Source: Mycobacterium sp. JS623 (GTDB lineage: Bacteria; Actinomycetota; Actinomycetes; Mycobacteriales; Mycobacteriaceae). From it: a stretch of 64,000 bases of DNA. Position numbers and translations under genes: made by a program. Where the stretch lies: contig NC_019966.1 of assembly GCF_000328565.1 (NCBI RefSeq), forward strand, positions 2,294,001 through 2,358,000, given 5' to 3'. The notes under the pieces were generated by a model. The model searched no databases and was not told where the DNA came from. It saw only the letters and a program-made list of their open reading frames with translations. Shown in pieces: positions 1-8,596 of this stretch (the first letter of the stretch is position 1; every line of letters starts with the position of its first letter).

Positions 1-103
1 CTGCTGCGTCGACACGGGCAGCTACCGGCCGCTCGTCGAGGGTCGCGAGAAAAGCCGCAGCGTGCTGTGCGGCAGCGCGAAGGCCGCCGGTGCGGTCAGG
101 CAT
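1..103 (-). CDS. PLP-dependent decarboxylase/aminotransferase, N-terminal fragment cut by window edge
   Basis: Reading leftwards from an ATG at 103 the frame is open to base 1 and gives 34 residues starting MPDRTGGLRAAAQHAAAFLA, then TLDERPVAARVDAA. The pattern of an amphipathic helix followed by a short L-x-x-R-P-V segment is typical of the N-terminus of group II pyridoxal-phosphate decarboxylases (aromatic amino acid or glutamate decarboxylase type). The catalytic lysine region lies outside the window, so substrate cannot be judged. The gene is divergent from the marR-mmpS-mmpL operon. Assignment rests on N-terminal resemblance only. Confidence 0.55.
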   Translation of the reverse strand, partial: MPDRTGGLRAAAQHAAAFLATLDERPVAARVDAA

Positions 104-374
104 GAGCCGACCTTACGTCTATTCCCAGGGTGACAACGCGACAGCGCGATGCATAGCTGGAAGTATGTAGTTCGCTCAGCCGTTACGTTCGCTCCCCAGA
201 CGTCACCCGGGGTCGCTGCCCACAAAGGATTTCGAATTCGGTACTTTCCAACCCGTCGTGGCTGGCGGCAGACTGCACCGTCGCAGATGCCGCCAATATC
301 CCTGTGAAGTGCCTGTGAAGTGAGAAAACCTCCCACGTATTGCCGCTATATAGGTCGAGTGATATAGATACGGT
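104..374. promoter_or_regulatory. Divergent intergenic region with tandem repeat and inverted repeat
   Basis: This 271-bp gap separates the leftward decarboxylase from the rightward marR operon. It holds an exact 11-bp tandem duplication, CCTGTGAAGTG at 301-311 and 312-322, and an inverted repeat CTATAT (346-351) / ATATAG (362-367) with a 10-bp spacer just before the marR start. The inverted repeat is AT-rich against a GC-rich background and is well placed for an autoregulatory MarR operator or the -10 region. No coding sequence is convincing here. Confidence 0.4.
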
Positions 375-869
375 GTGAAAGTTAGGTCAGCTGACCAACA
401 CGCCGGGGAGTGCGTTGGCGACCTTCTCGATCAGGCAGTGGACCTGACCGTGCGGTTCCTGTCCGATCGCGCCGATCTGAGCGCGTCTGCCGCGTTTGCG
501 ATGAACAGGGTGTGCCGGGAAGGTCCCATTCGCCTGACGACGCTGGCCGCCAAGGAGGGGGTCAGCCAGCCGTCGATGACACAGCTGATCCAACGGCTGG
601 AGCGGCTGGACTTGGTGGCCAGGCTCGCTGACCCCGACGATGGTCGCGCCGCTCTGATCGGCATCACTCAGCACGGTCAAAAGCTGCTCGACGAGCGCAA
701 GCGCATGCGCCGCGATCGTCTGACGGCGTTGATGGAAACGCTGACGGCGGAGGAGGAGTCCGCGTTGTGGCTTTCTGCGCGCGTCGCACTTCCGATTCTG
801 CTTCGGCTGGCCGAGAACGCAGATTGCCCATCGGATGATGTCGCGACGGAGCGAAAGGTGTTCGAGTGA
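375..869 (+). CDS. MarR-family transcriptional regulator
   Basis: The 164-residue protein has the winged-helix layout of MarR repressors. The recognition-helix region is LAAKEGVSQPSMTQLIQRLE (about residues 57-76) and the wing contains DPDDGRAALIGITQHG. It starts with GTG at 375 with no Shine-Dalgarno and is probably leaderless. It overlaps the next gene by 4 bp (GTGA), so it is co-transcribed with mmpS and mmpL and probably controls them. This parallels M. tuberculosis Rv0678, the MarR-type repressor of mmpS5-mmpL5, although there the regulator is divergent. The ligand is unknown. Confidence 0.85.
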   Translation: MKVRSADQHAGECVGDLLDQAVDLTVRFLSDRADLSASAAFAMNRVCREGPIRLTTLAAKEGVSQPSMTQLIQRLERLDLVARLADPDDGRAALIGITQHGQKLLDERKRMRRDRLTALMETLTAEEESALWLSARVALPILLRLAENADCPSDDVATERKVFE

Positions 870-1306
870 AGGCCATTCCGGCGGGCAGGGTGCTCAAACG
901 CATCTGGATACCGCTTGTTCTGGTGGTCGTGCTTGCGGTCTCGGGTCTGGTCGTGTCGCGCCTGCACAAGATGTTTGCTTCGCAGGACCTCAACGCGGGT
1001 GCGGGCGCGGGCATCGAGATCGTCCAGTTCAACCCCAAGGTCATGGTCTACGACGTCTACGGCGCACCGGGGACCACCGCCCAAATCAGCTATTTCGACC
1101 CCGACGCCAACGTGCACCAGATCAGCACATCGCTGCCCTGGTCGATCACACTGTCGACGACGCTGCCTGCGGTCAGCGCCAGTCTCATGGCGCAGACCGA
1201 TGGCGACCAGATCGGATGCCGCGTCACGGTGAACGGAACTGTGCGTGAGGAGAAATCGGCCAATGGCGTCAACGCCCAGACCTACTGCCTGGTGAAGTCC
1301 GCATGA
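866..1306 (+). CDS. MmpS-family membrane accessory protein
   Basis: This 146-residue protein has one N-terminal transmembrane helix (about residues 11-31, rich in I/L/V) followed by an exported beta-rich domain containing the MmpS-type run MVYDVYGAPGTTAQISYFDP and two cysteines late in the chain. MmpS proteins are periplasmic partners of MmpL transporters and assist export of lipids, siderophores or drugs. Start GTG 866 overlaps the marR stop; its own stop overlaps the mmpL start by 4 bp (ATGA), giving tight translational coupling. Confidence 0.9.
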   Translation: MKAIPAGRVLKRIWIPLVLVVVLAVSGLVVSRLHKMFASQDLNAGAGAGIEIVQFNPKVMVYDVYGAPGTTAQISYFDPDANVHQISTSLPWSITLSTTLPAVSASLMAQTDGDQIGCRVTVNGTVREEKSANGVNAQTYCLVKSA

Positions 1307-4206
1307 CCCACGCCATCACCGAGCGCGAATCAACAAGCAGGCCAAAGCGGCCCGTCGTCCCCCACCTGATCCGCATCCTTGCACTGCCGATCGTCCTGTT
1401 CTGGATCGTCGTCGCTGTCGGAGTGAATGTGCTCGCGCCTCAGCTCGAGGTCGTCGGCGAATTGCACTCGGCGCCAATGGCGCCCGAGGACGCGCCGTCG
1501 ATGATCGCAATGAAGCGGATGGGCGCCAACTTCCAGGAATTCAATACCAATGCCACGGTGATGATCGTGGTCGAGGGCCAGAAGCCACTGGGCCCCGACG
1601 CCCATGCCTACTACGACGAGATCATTCGCAAGCTGCGTCAGGATCCCAAACACATCCAGCACATTCAGGACTTCTGGGGCGACACCCTGACGGCGGCCGG
1701 GGCGCAGAGCCCTGATGGCAAGGCCGCCTACGTGATGCTGAACCTGGCGGGCGAACAGGGTCAGACCCTGGCCAACGAGGGTGTGGAGACCGTCCGCAAG
1801 GTCATCGAAGAAACGAAAGCCCCGCCAGGAGTTCAGGCCTACGTCGCCGGCCCCGCCGCGCTCACCGACGACCTGCACGTCATCGGCAACGCCAGCCTCG
1901 GCCAGATCACGTTGATCACGCTTGCCGCGATCGCCGGCATGCTGCTGGTTGTCTATCGGTCGATACGAACCACGCTGATCCAGTTGTTCCTGACGTTTCT
2001 CGGACTGCTGACCGCACGCGGCGTGGTCTCCATGCTGGCCACCCACGGCGCCTTCGGGCTGACGACGTTCGCGGGAAACATCCTCACGATGTTGGCCATC
2101 GCGGCGGCCACCGACTACGGCATCTTCATCTTCGGTCGATATCGCGAAGACCGCGGCATGGGTCTGGACAGGGACGACTCCTACTACGCCACGTTCAAAT
2201 CCGTCGCGCCCGTCATCGTGGGTTCCGGGCTGACGATCGCTGGAGCGACGTACTGCCTGAGCTTCGCGCGGTTGCCCTACTTCTCCACCATGGGCGCTCC
2301 CGTCGCGATCGGCATGCTCGTGATTGTGGCGATCGCGGTCACCCTCGGTCCTGCCGTGCTCTTCCTCGGCAGCCGCGTCGGACTGTACGAGTCCAAGCGG
2401 CCTCCGCAGAGCAGGTTCTGGCGGCGTGTTGGCACCGCGGTAGTCCGTTGGCCCGCACCGATTTTCGTGGCCAGCTTGTTCGTGGTGCTGATCGGCCTCG
2501 TGGCCATCCCGGGGTATAAGCCGGCCTACAACGACCGCTACTACCTGCCCAAGGACGCGCCGGTGAACATCGGCTTCGCGGCTGCCGATCGGCACTTCTC
2601 GCAGGCGCGAATGAATCCCGACATCTTGATGGTCGAGGCCGACCACGACATGCGAAATCCCGCCGACATGCTGGTGCTGAACGCTGTGGCGCGAAACATG
2701 ATGCACAGCGACGGCATCGCGATGGTGCAGAACATCACGCGGCCATTGGGGATTCCGATCCAGCACAGCTCGATCCCGTTCCAGACAAGTGTTCAGGGGC
2801 AGACGAGCAACATGAATCTGCCGTTTCAGCGGGATCAATTGGCCAATCAGCTCAAAACGATCGATGAGACGAACCGCTCTATCGACATTTTGGAGCAGCA
2901 GTATCAACTCTCGCTCAAGCAGACCGCGCTCACGCAGGACTCGGCTGCCAAGTCGCAGGAGCTACTGGAGACCACCGAGAAGCTACGAGACAACATCGCG
3001 AACTTCGACGACCAGTTCCGGCCGATCCGGAACTACTTCTATTGGGAACCGCACTGTTTCGACATTCCGCTGTGCGCCGCCACCAGATCCCTCTTCGACT
3101 CCCTAGACGGGATCGACGAGCTGACCGACAGAACGGGAGCGGTTCAGGGCAATACCGACCAATTGGCCGCCCTCGCTCCGCAACTGACGGCACTCCTGCC
3201 GCAAACGATCGCGTCGATGAAGGCCAGTAGGGACCTGTCGCTGGCGTCGTACAACTCGCAGAAGGCGCTACTCGACCAGATGGAGGCCTCCAACGACACG
3301 GCCCTGGCGATTGGCTCGAGCTTTGATCAAGCGAAGAACGACGACTTGTTCTTCCTGCCACCGGAAGCCTTCGACAACCCCGACTTCAAACGTGGTTTGG
3401 CGATGTTCCTTTCGCCCGACGGCAAGTCCGCGCGCATGTTCATCACGCACGAAAGCGACCCGGCGACGGTCGACGGCATCAAGCGCGTCGACTCGGAGAG
3501 AAAGGCCGCGCAGGAAGCCCTGAAGATGTCCTCGCTGTCCAACGCCAAGGTCTATCTGGGTGGAGTGGCGGCGACCTATAAGGACATGTCGGACGGCGCC
3601 AGGTACGACCTGATGATCGCTGTGGTGTCGTCGCTGACGCTGATCTTCATGATCATGCTCATTTTGACCCGAAGCGCGGTTGCCTCACTCGTCATTGTCG
3701 GCACGGCCGCCAGCTCGATCGCGGCATCGTTCGGCATCTCGGTGCTGCTCTGGCAGGACCTGTTCGGGATTCAGGTGCAATGGCTCGTCATGCTGATGTC
3801 GGTCATCATCCTGTTGGCCGTGGGATCTGACTACAACCTGCTGCTGGTGTCCCGGTTCAAAGACGAGATCCACGCGGGCCTCAAGACCGGCATCATTCGC
3901 TCGATGGCCGGTACGGGTGGTGTGGTGACGTCGGCCGGGCTGGTGTTCGCAGCCACCATGGCGGGGATGATGGGGAGCAAGCTCATCGTGCTGGCCCAGA
4001 TGGGCTCCACGATCGCTATCGGATTGCTGATCGATACCTTCATCGTGCGGTCCTTGCTAATGCCGTCCATTGCAACGCTTTTGGGTCGGTGGTTCTGGTG
4101 GCCGCAAGTCGTTTACCCGCGCGGCGACTATCACTTCCTGCCACCTCAACCCGGACGTCGGTCAAAGGACGACCCCGATACGGTGGCGCTGCCGGCACAG
4201 GTATAG
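1303..4206 (+). CDS. MmpL-family RND transporter
   Basis: The protein has 967 residues, the usual MmpL size. It has an N-terminal helix, a large periplasmic loop, five helices, a second loop with a coiled-coil-like, Q/L/E-rich section (about residues 500-690) and a second helix bundle. The paired Asp-Tyr motifs of the MmpL proton relay are present: D271-Y272 in ATDYGIFIFGRY and D843-Y844 in VGSDYNLLLVSRF. The coiled-coil insertion resembles MmpL4/MmpL5-type exporters of siderophores and drugs rather than MmpL3. With its MmpS partner and a MarR regulator this is probably an inducible efflux or lipid-export system in the inner membrane. The substrate cannot be read from the sequence. Confidence 0.92.
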   Translation: MTHAITERESTSRPKRPVVPHLIRILALPIVLFWIVVAVGVNVLAPQLEVVGELHSAPMAPEDAPSMIAMKRMGANFQEFNTNATVMIVVEGQKPLGPDAHAYYDEIIRKLRQDPKHIQHIQDFWGDTLTAAGAQSPDGKAAYVMLNLAGEQGQTLANEGVETVRKVIEETKAPPGVQAYVAGPAALTDDLHVIGNASLGQITLITLAAIAGMLLVVYRSIRTTLIQLFLTFLGLLTARGVVSMLATHGAFGLTTFAGNILTMLAIAAATDYGIFIFGRYREDRGMGLDRDDSYYATFKSVAPVIVGSGLTIAGATYCLSFARLPYFSTMGAPVAIGMLVIVAIAVTLGPAVLFLGSRVGLYESKRPPQSRFWRRVGTAVVRWPAPIFVASLFVVLIGLVAIPGYKPAYNDRYYLPKDAPVNIGFAAADRHFSQARMNPDILMVEADHDMRNPADMLVLNAVARNMMHSDGIAMVQNITRPLGIPIQHSSIPFQTSVQGQTSNMNLPFQRDQLANQLKTIDETNRSIDILEQQYQLSLKQTALTQDSAAKSQELLETTEKLRDNIANFDDQFRPIRNYFYWEPHCFDIPLCAATRSLFDSLDGIDELTDRTGAVQGNTDQLAALAPQLTALLPQTIASMKASRDLSLASYNSQKALLDQMEASNDTALAIGSSFDQAKNDDLFFLPPEAFDNPDFKRGLAMFLSPDGKSARMFITHESDPATVDGIKRVDSERKAAQEALKMSSLSNAKVYLGGVAATYKDMSDGARYDLMIAVVSSLTLIFMIMLILTRSAVASLVIVGTAASSIAASFGISVLLWQDLFGIQVQWLVMLMSVIILLAVGSDYNLLLVSRFKDEIHAGLKTGIIRSMAGTGGVVTSAGLVFAATMAGMMGSKLIVLAQMGSTIAIGLLIDTFIVRSLLMPSIATLLGRWFWWPQVVYPRGDYHFLPPQPGRRSKDDPDTVALPAQV

Positions 4207-4215
4207 CCGGAGGAG

Positions 4216-4627
4216 CTACCCGGCAGACTGCTTGATTGCCTCGAGGAAATCGGCGACCAGTCGATTGGTTGCCGGCCGCCAGACGGCGGCAAGATCGGAC
4301 CTCCGGCAGCCCGAGTTCGACAGCATCACATTCGGCGCGGTCCAGCAGCAGCGCACCGCTGCCGCTGCCCTGGACGGTGGGCGCGACGGCGACCGTCTCC
4401 AGCAACAGGTGGTCGTCGCGGTCCTCGGTCACGAGCGCGCCGACGACGGTCTCGTCGCCGAGAAGCACCCATACCCGGGAATGCGTGAGCGCCGCCGCGT
4501 AGTCGGCCGTCATCGGGGCAGGTGGCCTGCCGATGCGCTGGATGTACTTCGTGTACGCGTCGGTGATCAATTGGTGTATCGCTGGCAGGTCAGCAGCGGT
4601 AGCTCGTCGGATAGACGTCTGATCCAC
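4216..4627 (-). pseudogene. Remnant: GNAT acetyltransferase 5' part joined to a LysR-like 3' tail
   Basis: From a GTG at 4627 the frame reads as a GNAT N-acetyltransferase (IRRATAADLPAIHQLITDAY, then ETVAVAPTVQGSGSGALLLD, the acetyl-CoA loop region). GNAT similarity stops after GLPEVR near 4300, where the usual last 40 residues (Tyr-containing C-terminus) are absent in every frame. From about 4300 down to a stop at 4218-4216 a different frame reads DLAAVWRPATNRLVADFLEA, then IKQSAG and a stop, which looks like the C-terminal tail of a LysR-type regulator. The simplest explanation is a deletion that joined the front of one gene to the end of another. It is unlikely to be functional. Confidence 0.6.
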
Positions 4628-4638
4628 GAGTCTCCGCC

Positions 4639-4644
4639 TAGGGT
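4639..4644 (+). promoter_or_regulatory. Probable -10 element of the HAD gene (leaderless start)
   Basis: TAGGGT fits the mycobacterial TANNNT -10 and ends 6 nt before the GTG at 4651, so transcription probably starts at or beside the start codon. No ribosome-binding site is seen, which agrees with leaderless translation. Confidence 0.45.
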
Positions 4645-4650
4645 GGACGG

Positions 4651-5424
4651 GTGCGCTCAACACCGAAGTGCTGGCTCACCGACATGGACGGTGTCCTCGT
4701 CCGCGAAGAACACGCCCTGCCCGGCGCAGCCGAATTCCTGCAGAGGTTGAGCGACCGTGCTCGGCCTTTCCTCGTCCTCACGAACAACTCGATCTTCACG
4801 CCGCGGGATCTGTCCGCCCGGCTGAAACGCTCGGGGCTGACCGTGCCGGAGGAATCGATCTGGACCTCAGGCTTGGCGACCGCGGCGTTTCTCCACGATC
4901 AGCAGCCCGGCGGGTCCGCGTATGTGATCGGCGAGGCCGGCCTGACCACGCCGTTGCATCAGCTCGGCTACACGCTGACCGATACCGAACCCGACTTCGT
5001 CGTGCTCGGCGAGACCCGCACGTACTCGTTCACCGCGATCACCAAGGCGATCCGGCTGATCCTTGGCGGCGCGCGGTTCATCGCGACCAACCCTGATGTG
5101 TCCGGCCCGTCTGCCGAGGGGCCGCTGCCCGCGACGGGCTCGGTCGCGGCCATGATCACCAAGGCCACCGGCAGGGATCCCTACTTCGTCGGCAAGCCGA
5201 ACCCGATGATGTTCCGCAGCGCGATGAATCGCATCGAGGCACATTCGGAGAGCACGATGATGGTCGGCGACCGGATGGACACCGACGTCGTCGCCGGCAT
5301 CGAGGCGGGCCTGGACACCGTGCTGGTGCTCACCGGGTCGACCACTGTCGCTGACATCGCGCGGTATCCATTCCGGCCCGGTCGCGTGCTGGACTCGATC
5401 GCCGACTGCATCGAACTCGTTTGA
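4651..5424 (+). CDS. HAD-superfamily phosphatase, NagD/HAD-IIA type
   Basis: The 257-residue protein carries HAD motif I as DMDGVL (nucleophile Asp near residue 11), motif II in VLTNNS, motif III lysine in VGKPNPMMF and motif IV in MVGDRMDTDV. The inserted cap (about residues 80-180) is of the C2a type found in NagD/p-nitrophenyl phosphatases and phosphoglycolate phosphatases. It is expected to be a cytosolic, Mg-dependent phosphatase of small sugar or nucleotide phosphates. It starts at GTG 4651 and is followed 3 bp after its stop by the arginase-family gene. Confidence 0.88.
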   Translation: MRSTPKCWLTDMDGVLVREEHALPGAAEFLQRLSDRARPFLVLTNNSIFTPRDLSARLKRSGLTVPEESIWTSGLATAAFLHDQQPGGSAYVIGEAGLTTPLHQLGYTLTDTEPDFVVLGETRTYSFTAITKAIRLILGGARFIATNPDVSGPSAEGPLPATGSVAAMITKATGRDPYFVGKPNPMMFRSAMNRIEAHSESTMMVGDRMDTDVVAGIEAGLDTVLVLTGSTTVADIARYPFRPGRVLDSIADCIELV

Positions 5425-5427
5425 TCA

Positions 5428-6348
5428 ATGGCCGACATCGAACTGATCGGGGTGCCGTTCGACGGCTATGGGCGCGCCGGACATCAAGCGCGCGCCGCTG
5501 CCGCACTGCGCGACGCCGGGCTTCGCGACGCGTTCGACCATCACCATGTCATCGATGACGACGACCTCGCGTTACCCGACCAGGATCCGGGCCGCGGCGA
5601 GTCGACCAGCCTGATCAACGAGCGGGCACTGCTGGCCATGACCGACGCGCTCAACCGCAAGGTCGGGGAAGTGATCAGCGCGGGCCGGTTTCCGTTCGTC
5701 TACGGCGGTGATTGCTCCACGCTGCTCGGCATCGTGACCGGACTGCGCGATCACGTCGGCGACGTCGGGCTGGTGTTCATCGACGGTCACGAGGACACGA
5801 TGCCGCTGGACGTGTCTGAGGATGGCGAGGCTGCCAACGCCGAGATCGGGTTGCTGCTCGGTTTGACGGGTCGGCTGCTGACCGGCGAGCTCGGCGATCG
5901 GCTGCCCGCGCTGCGGCCCGAGCAATTGGTGATCCTCGGTCCTCGCGACGACGACTGGCGGCGGCAGTTCAACGTAGGAACGCTTGCCGATTCACGGGTG
6001 TGGCTCGCACCGCTGGCAGAAGTCGCCGACGACCCTTCCGGCGCGGGACGCCGGGCGATCGAGCGGCTATCGGGTCAGGTGGACCGGTGGTGGTTGCACA
6101 TCGACCTCGACGTGCTGGATCCCGTCGATTTTCCGGCGCAGGGCCTGCCTGATGTCGAGGACGAACCCGGCGGCCTGACGTGGGATCAGCTCACAGATCT
6201 CGTCTCGGCGCTGTTCACCGGGACGGCGTCGTGTGTCGGCGGCAGCATTGCGATTTACGATCCGGATCAGGACCCCGACGGTGCCGGTGCGGCGCAGATC
6301 GTGGCGTTCATCCGAAACGTGTTGGTACGTCCGACAATCAGTCCCTAG
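5428..6348 (+). CDS. Arginase/agmatinase-family protein (variant metal site)
   Basis: The 306-residue protein has the ureohydrolase fold signatures: GGDCS (about residues 92-96), IDGHED (about 114-119) and HIDLDVLDP (about 225-233). In characterised arginases the first motif is GGDHS and its His binds one of the two Mn ions; here that position is Cys. The Asp/His ligands of the other two motifs are kept. It may therefore be a mono-metal or altered-specificity member (formimidoylglutamase or guanidinobutyrase-like) rather than a true arginase. It is co-directional with the HAD gene (3 bp gap) and the E1 gene. Confidence 0.75.
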   Translation: MADIELIGVPFDGYGRAGHQARAAAALRDAGLRDAFDHHHVIDDDDLALPDQDPGRGESTSLINERALLAMTDALNRKVGEVISAGRFPFVYGGDCSTLLGIVTGLRDHVGDVGLVFIDGHEDTMPLDVSEDGEAANAEIGLLLGLTGRLLTGELGDRLPALRPEQLVILGPRDDDWRRQFNVGTLADSRVWLAPLAEVADDPSGAGRRAIERLSGQVDRWWLHIDLDVLDPVDFPAQGLPDVEDEPGGLTWDQLTDLVSALFTGTASCVGGSIAIYDPDQDPDGAGAAQIVAFIRNVLVRPTISP

Positions 6349-6356
6349 GAGCCCGG

Positions 6357-8498
6357 TTGGCCGAACCGATCGATGAGCATTTCACCGCGACCATCTCCGC
6401 GCTTCGTGCCGGACAGCGGCGCTCATCCGATGATGCGTTGCTCGGGTTGTTCGACGCGCAACTCGGCAGTCGCCATCTCGATCTGGCCGCGCGGTGGCTG
6501 CGATCGAAGGGCAAAGGCTACTACACCATCGGCTCGTCCGGGCATGAGGGCAACGCGGCGGTGGCCGCGGCCCTGCGGCCCACCGATCCTGCTTTGCTGC
6601 ACTATCGTTCGGGTGGCTTCTTCCTGGCACGCGCCGCGCAAGTCGGGGGCCGAGACCCGTTGCGGGACGTGCTTCTTGGACTGGTGGCGGCCACCGAAGA
6701 ACCGATCGCCGGCGGCCGGCACAAGGTGTTCGGCCGCCACGACCTGAACATCATTCCGCAGACGTCGACCATCGCGTCGCATCTGCCTCGGGCAGTCGGG
6801 GTCGCGTTTTCCATCGCCCGTGCCCGCAAGCTGGGGGTGGCGTGTCCGTGGCCCGACGACGCGCTCGCGGTCTGCAGCTTCGGCGACGCGTCGGTGAATC
6901 ACTCGACCGCCGTCGGCGCGATCAACGCGGCGCTACATTCGGCGTATCAGGGGGTGCCGATGCCGTTGCTGTTCGTCTGCGAGGACAACGGGATCGGTAT
7001 CAGCGTCACGACGCCACGCGGATGGATCGCCCACACCTACGGAAACCGGGAGGGGCTAACATATTTCGACGCTGACGGCTGGGATGCGGCGGCGACGTTA
7101 GCGGCCGCCGCCGACGCCGCGGCCTGGGTGCGCACCCACCGTCGCCCGGCCTTCCTGCATCTGCGGATGGTCCGGCTGATGGGGCACGCGGGTTCCGACT
7201 ACGAGCCCGCCTATCGCCGCCCCGACGAGATAGCGGCCGACTACGACCGGGATCCGGTGCTGTGCACGGCCTTGGCCTTGATCGACGGTGGAGTACTGAC
7301 GCCTCAGCAGGTGCTCGACCGTTATGAGGCCAAGCGTGCCAACGTAATTGAGGCAGCGGAGGCGGTCGCTGATCTACCGCAGCTCGACACCGCGGCTGCG
7401 GTCATGAGGCCGCTGCAGGACAGCTTTTCGGATGCCGCGGCCGCATCGCCGGAATCTCTTGCCGCGACGGTCAGATCGGGTGGGCCGGATGCTCCGTTGA
7501 CGGTCGCGCTGGCCATCAACCGCGCGTTGCACGACATCTTGGACCGCTATCCGGAGGCGATGATCTTCGGTGAGGATGTCGCTCGCAAGGGCGGCGTATA
7601 TGGCGTCACCCGTGGGCTTCTCGGCAAGACCAGTTCGGCGCGGGTGTTCGACACGCTGCTCGACGAGCAGTCGATCCTCGGTCTTGCACTGGGAGCGGGG
7701 GTGTCGGGACTGCTGCCGATTCCCGAGATCCAGTACCTGGCCTACTTTCACAACGCCTCGGATCAAATTCGCGGCGAGGGCGCGACGCTGCAGTTCTTCT
7801 CCAACCGGCAGTACCGCAATCCGATGGTGGTTCGGGTGGCCGGCTACGGATACCAGAAGGGCTTCGGCGGACACTTTCACAACGACGACTCGATTGCCGC
7901 GATTCGCGACATCCCCGGAGTCGTCATCGCATCGCCGGCGCGACCCGACGATGCCGCCGCGATGCTGCACACCTGCGCTGCCGCGGCGAAAGCGGCCGGC
8001 GTCGTATGCGTGTTCCTCGAACCGATCGCGCTTTATCACACCCGCGATCTGCACGATGAGGGCGACGACGGCTGGCTTGCGCCGTATCCGGAGGCCGGCG
8101 CGCCGCTTGGGCGTGCCCGCACGTATGGCGATGGCACAGACCTGACGATGCTCACGTTCGGCAACGGGGTGCGGATGAGTCTGCGGGTGGCTCGCACGCT
8201 GGAGTCGGTGGGCATTCGCGCCCGCGTCGTCGACCTGCGGTGGCTGGCGCCGATGCCGGTGGACGACTTGGTGCGCGAGGCGAACGCGACCGGCCGGGTG
8301 TTGATAGTCGACGAGACCCGATCGACCGGCGGCGTGGGCGAGGGCATGCTCGCTGAACTGCTTGACCACGGCTACACCGGCGCGGTCGAGCGGGTGGCCA
8401 GCAGGGACAGCTTCATCCCGCTCGGCGACGCCGCGCTGGAGGTGTTGCTGTCGGAGGAGACGATCGAGGCCGCAGCGATCAAACTAGCCGGCTCCTGA
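6357..8498 (+). CDS. Fused alpha-beta E1 component of a 2-oxoacid dehydrogenase (ThDP-dependent)
   Basis: The 713-residue protein joins the E1-alpha module (residues about 1-330) to the E1-beta module (about 375-713), which are usually separate genes. The alpha part shows GYYTIGSSGHEGN and the ThDP-binding stretch from FGDASVNHS to CEDNGIGIS; the beta part shows FGEDVARKGGVYGVT and IPEIQYLAYF. The start is TTG 6357: AGGAG at 6347-6351 lies 5 nt upstream, and alpha-subunit similarity begins directly after it. It would decarboxylate a branched-chain or related 2-oxoacid and pass the acyl group to a lipoyl E2. No E2/E3 gene is in the window, so the partner must be elsewhere. Substrate is unproven. 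Confidence 0.85.
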   Translation: MAEPIDEHFTATISALRAGQRRSSDDALLGLFDAQLGSRHLDLAARWLRSKGKGYYTIGSSGHEGNAAVAAALRPTDPALLHYRSGGFFLARAAQVGGRDPLRDVLLGLVAATEEPIAGGRHKVFGRHDLNIIPQTSTIASHLPRAVGVAFSIARARKLGVACPWPDDALAVCSFGDASVNHSTAVGAINAALHSAYQGVPMPLLFVCEDNGIGISVTTPRGWIAHTYGNREGLTYFDADGWDAAATLAAAADAAAWVRTHRRPAFLHLRMVRLMGHAGSDYEPAYRRPDEIAADYDRDPVLCTALALIDGGVLTPQQVLDRYEAKRANVIEAAEAVADLPQLDTAAAVMRPLQDSFSDAAAASPESLAATVRSGGPDAPLTVALAINRALHDILDRYPEAMIFGEDVARKGGVYGVTRGLLGKTSSARVFDTLLDEQSILGLALGAGVSGLLPIPEIQYLAYFHNASDQIRGEGATLQFFSNRQYRNPMVVRVAGYGYQKGFGGHFHNDDSIAAIRDIPGVVIASPARPDDAAAMLHTCAAAAKAAGVVCVFLEPIALYHTRDLHDEGDDGWLAPYPEAGAPLGRARTYGDGTDLTMLTFGNGVRMSLRVARTLESVGIRARVVDLRWLAPMPVDDLVREANATGRVLIVDETRSTGGVGEGMLAELLDHGYTGAVERVASRDSFIPLGDAALEVLLSEETIEAAAIKLAGS

Positions 8499-8500
8499 CT

Positions 8501-8565
8501 GCTCGCCGAAACTGCGGCGAGATCGCGATTCATCAGCATTTGTCGATCTCCCCGCAGTCTCGCGG
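8501..8565. terminator. Hairpin after the E1 gene
   Basis: An inverted repeat has arms ACTGCGGCGAGATCG (8511-8525) and CGATCTCCCCGCAGT (8544-8558), 14 of 15 pairs, with an 18-nt loop, and can be extended outwards. There is no U-tract. It lies just after the E1 stop and could end transcription or stabilise the mRNA 3' end. The right arm read on the other strand begins GCGAGACTGCGG, so its outer end resembles the other intergenic hairpins in this window. Confidence 0.55.
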
Positions 8566-8584
8566 GGGTGAACCAGGCGCTTGA

Positions 8585-8590
8585 TAGCTT
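8585..8590 (+). promoter_or_regulatory. Probable -10 element of the CoA-transferase gene
   Basis: TAGCTT matches TANNNT and is followed 6 nt later by the ATG at 8597, the spacing of a leaderless mycobacterial promoter. Confidence 0.4.
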
Positions 8591-8596
8591 GACCAG

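Noticed and set aside
22..336. Leftward 104-codon open frame before marR
   Set aside because: The peptide has no protein character and a better, different frame (complement 1-103) reads as a decarboxylase N-terminus.
1330..2907. 525-codon antisense open frame
   Set aside because: It mirrors the mmpL gene; high-GC DNA keeps this frame open. The peptide is His/Arg/Gln-rich and unlike any family.
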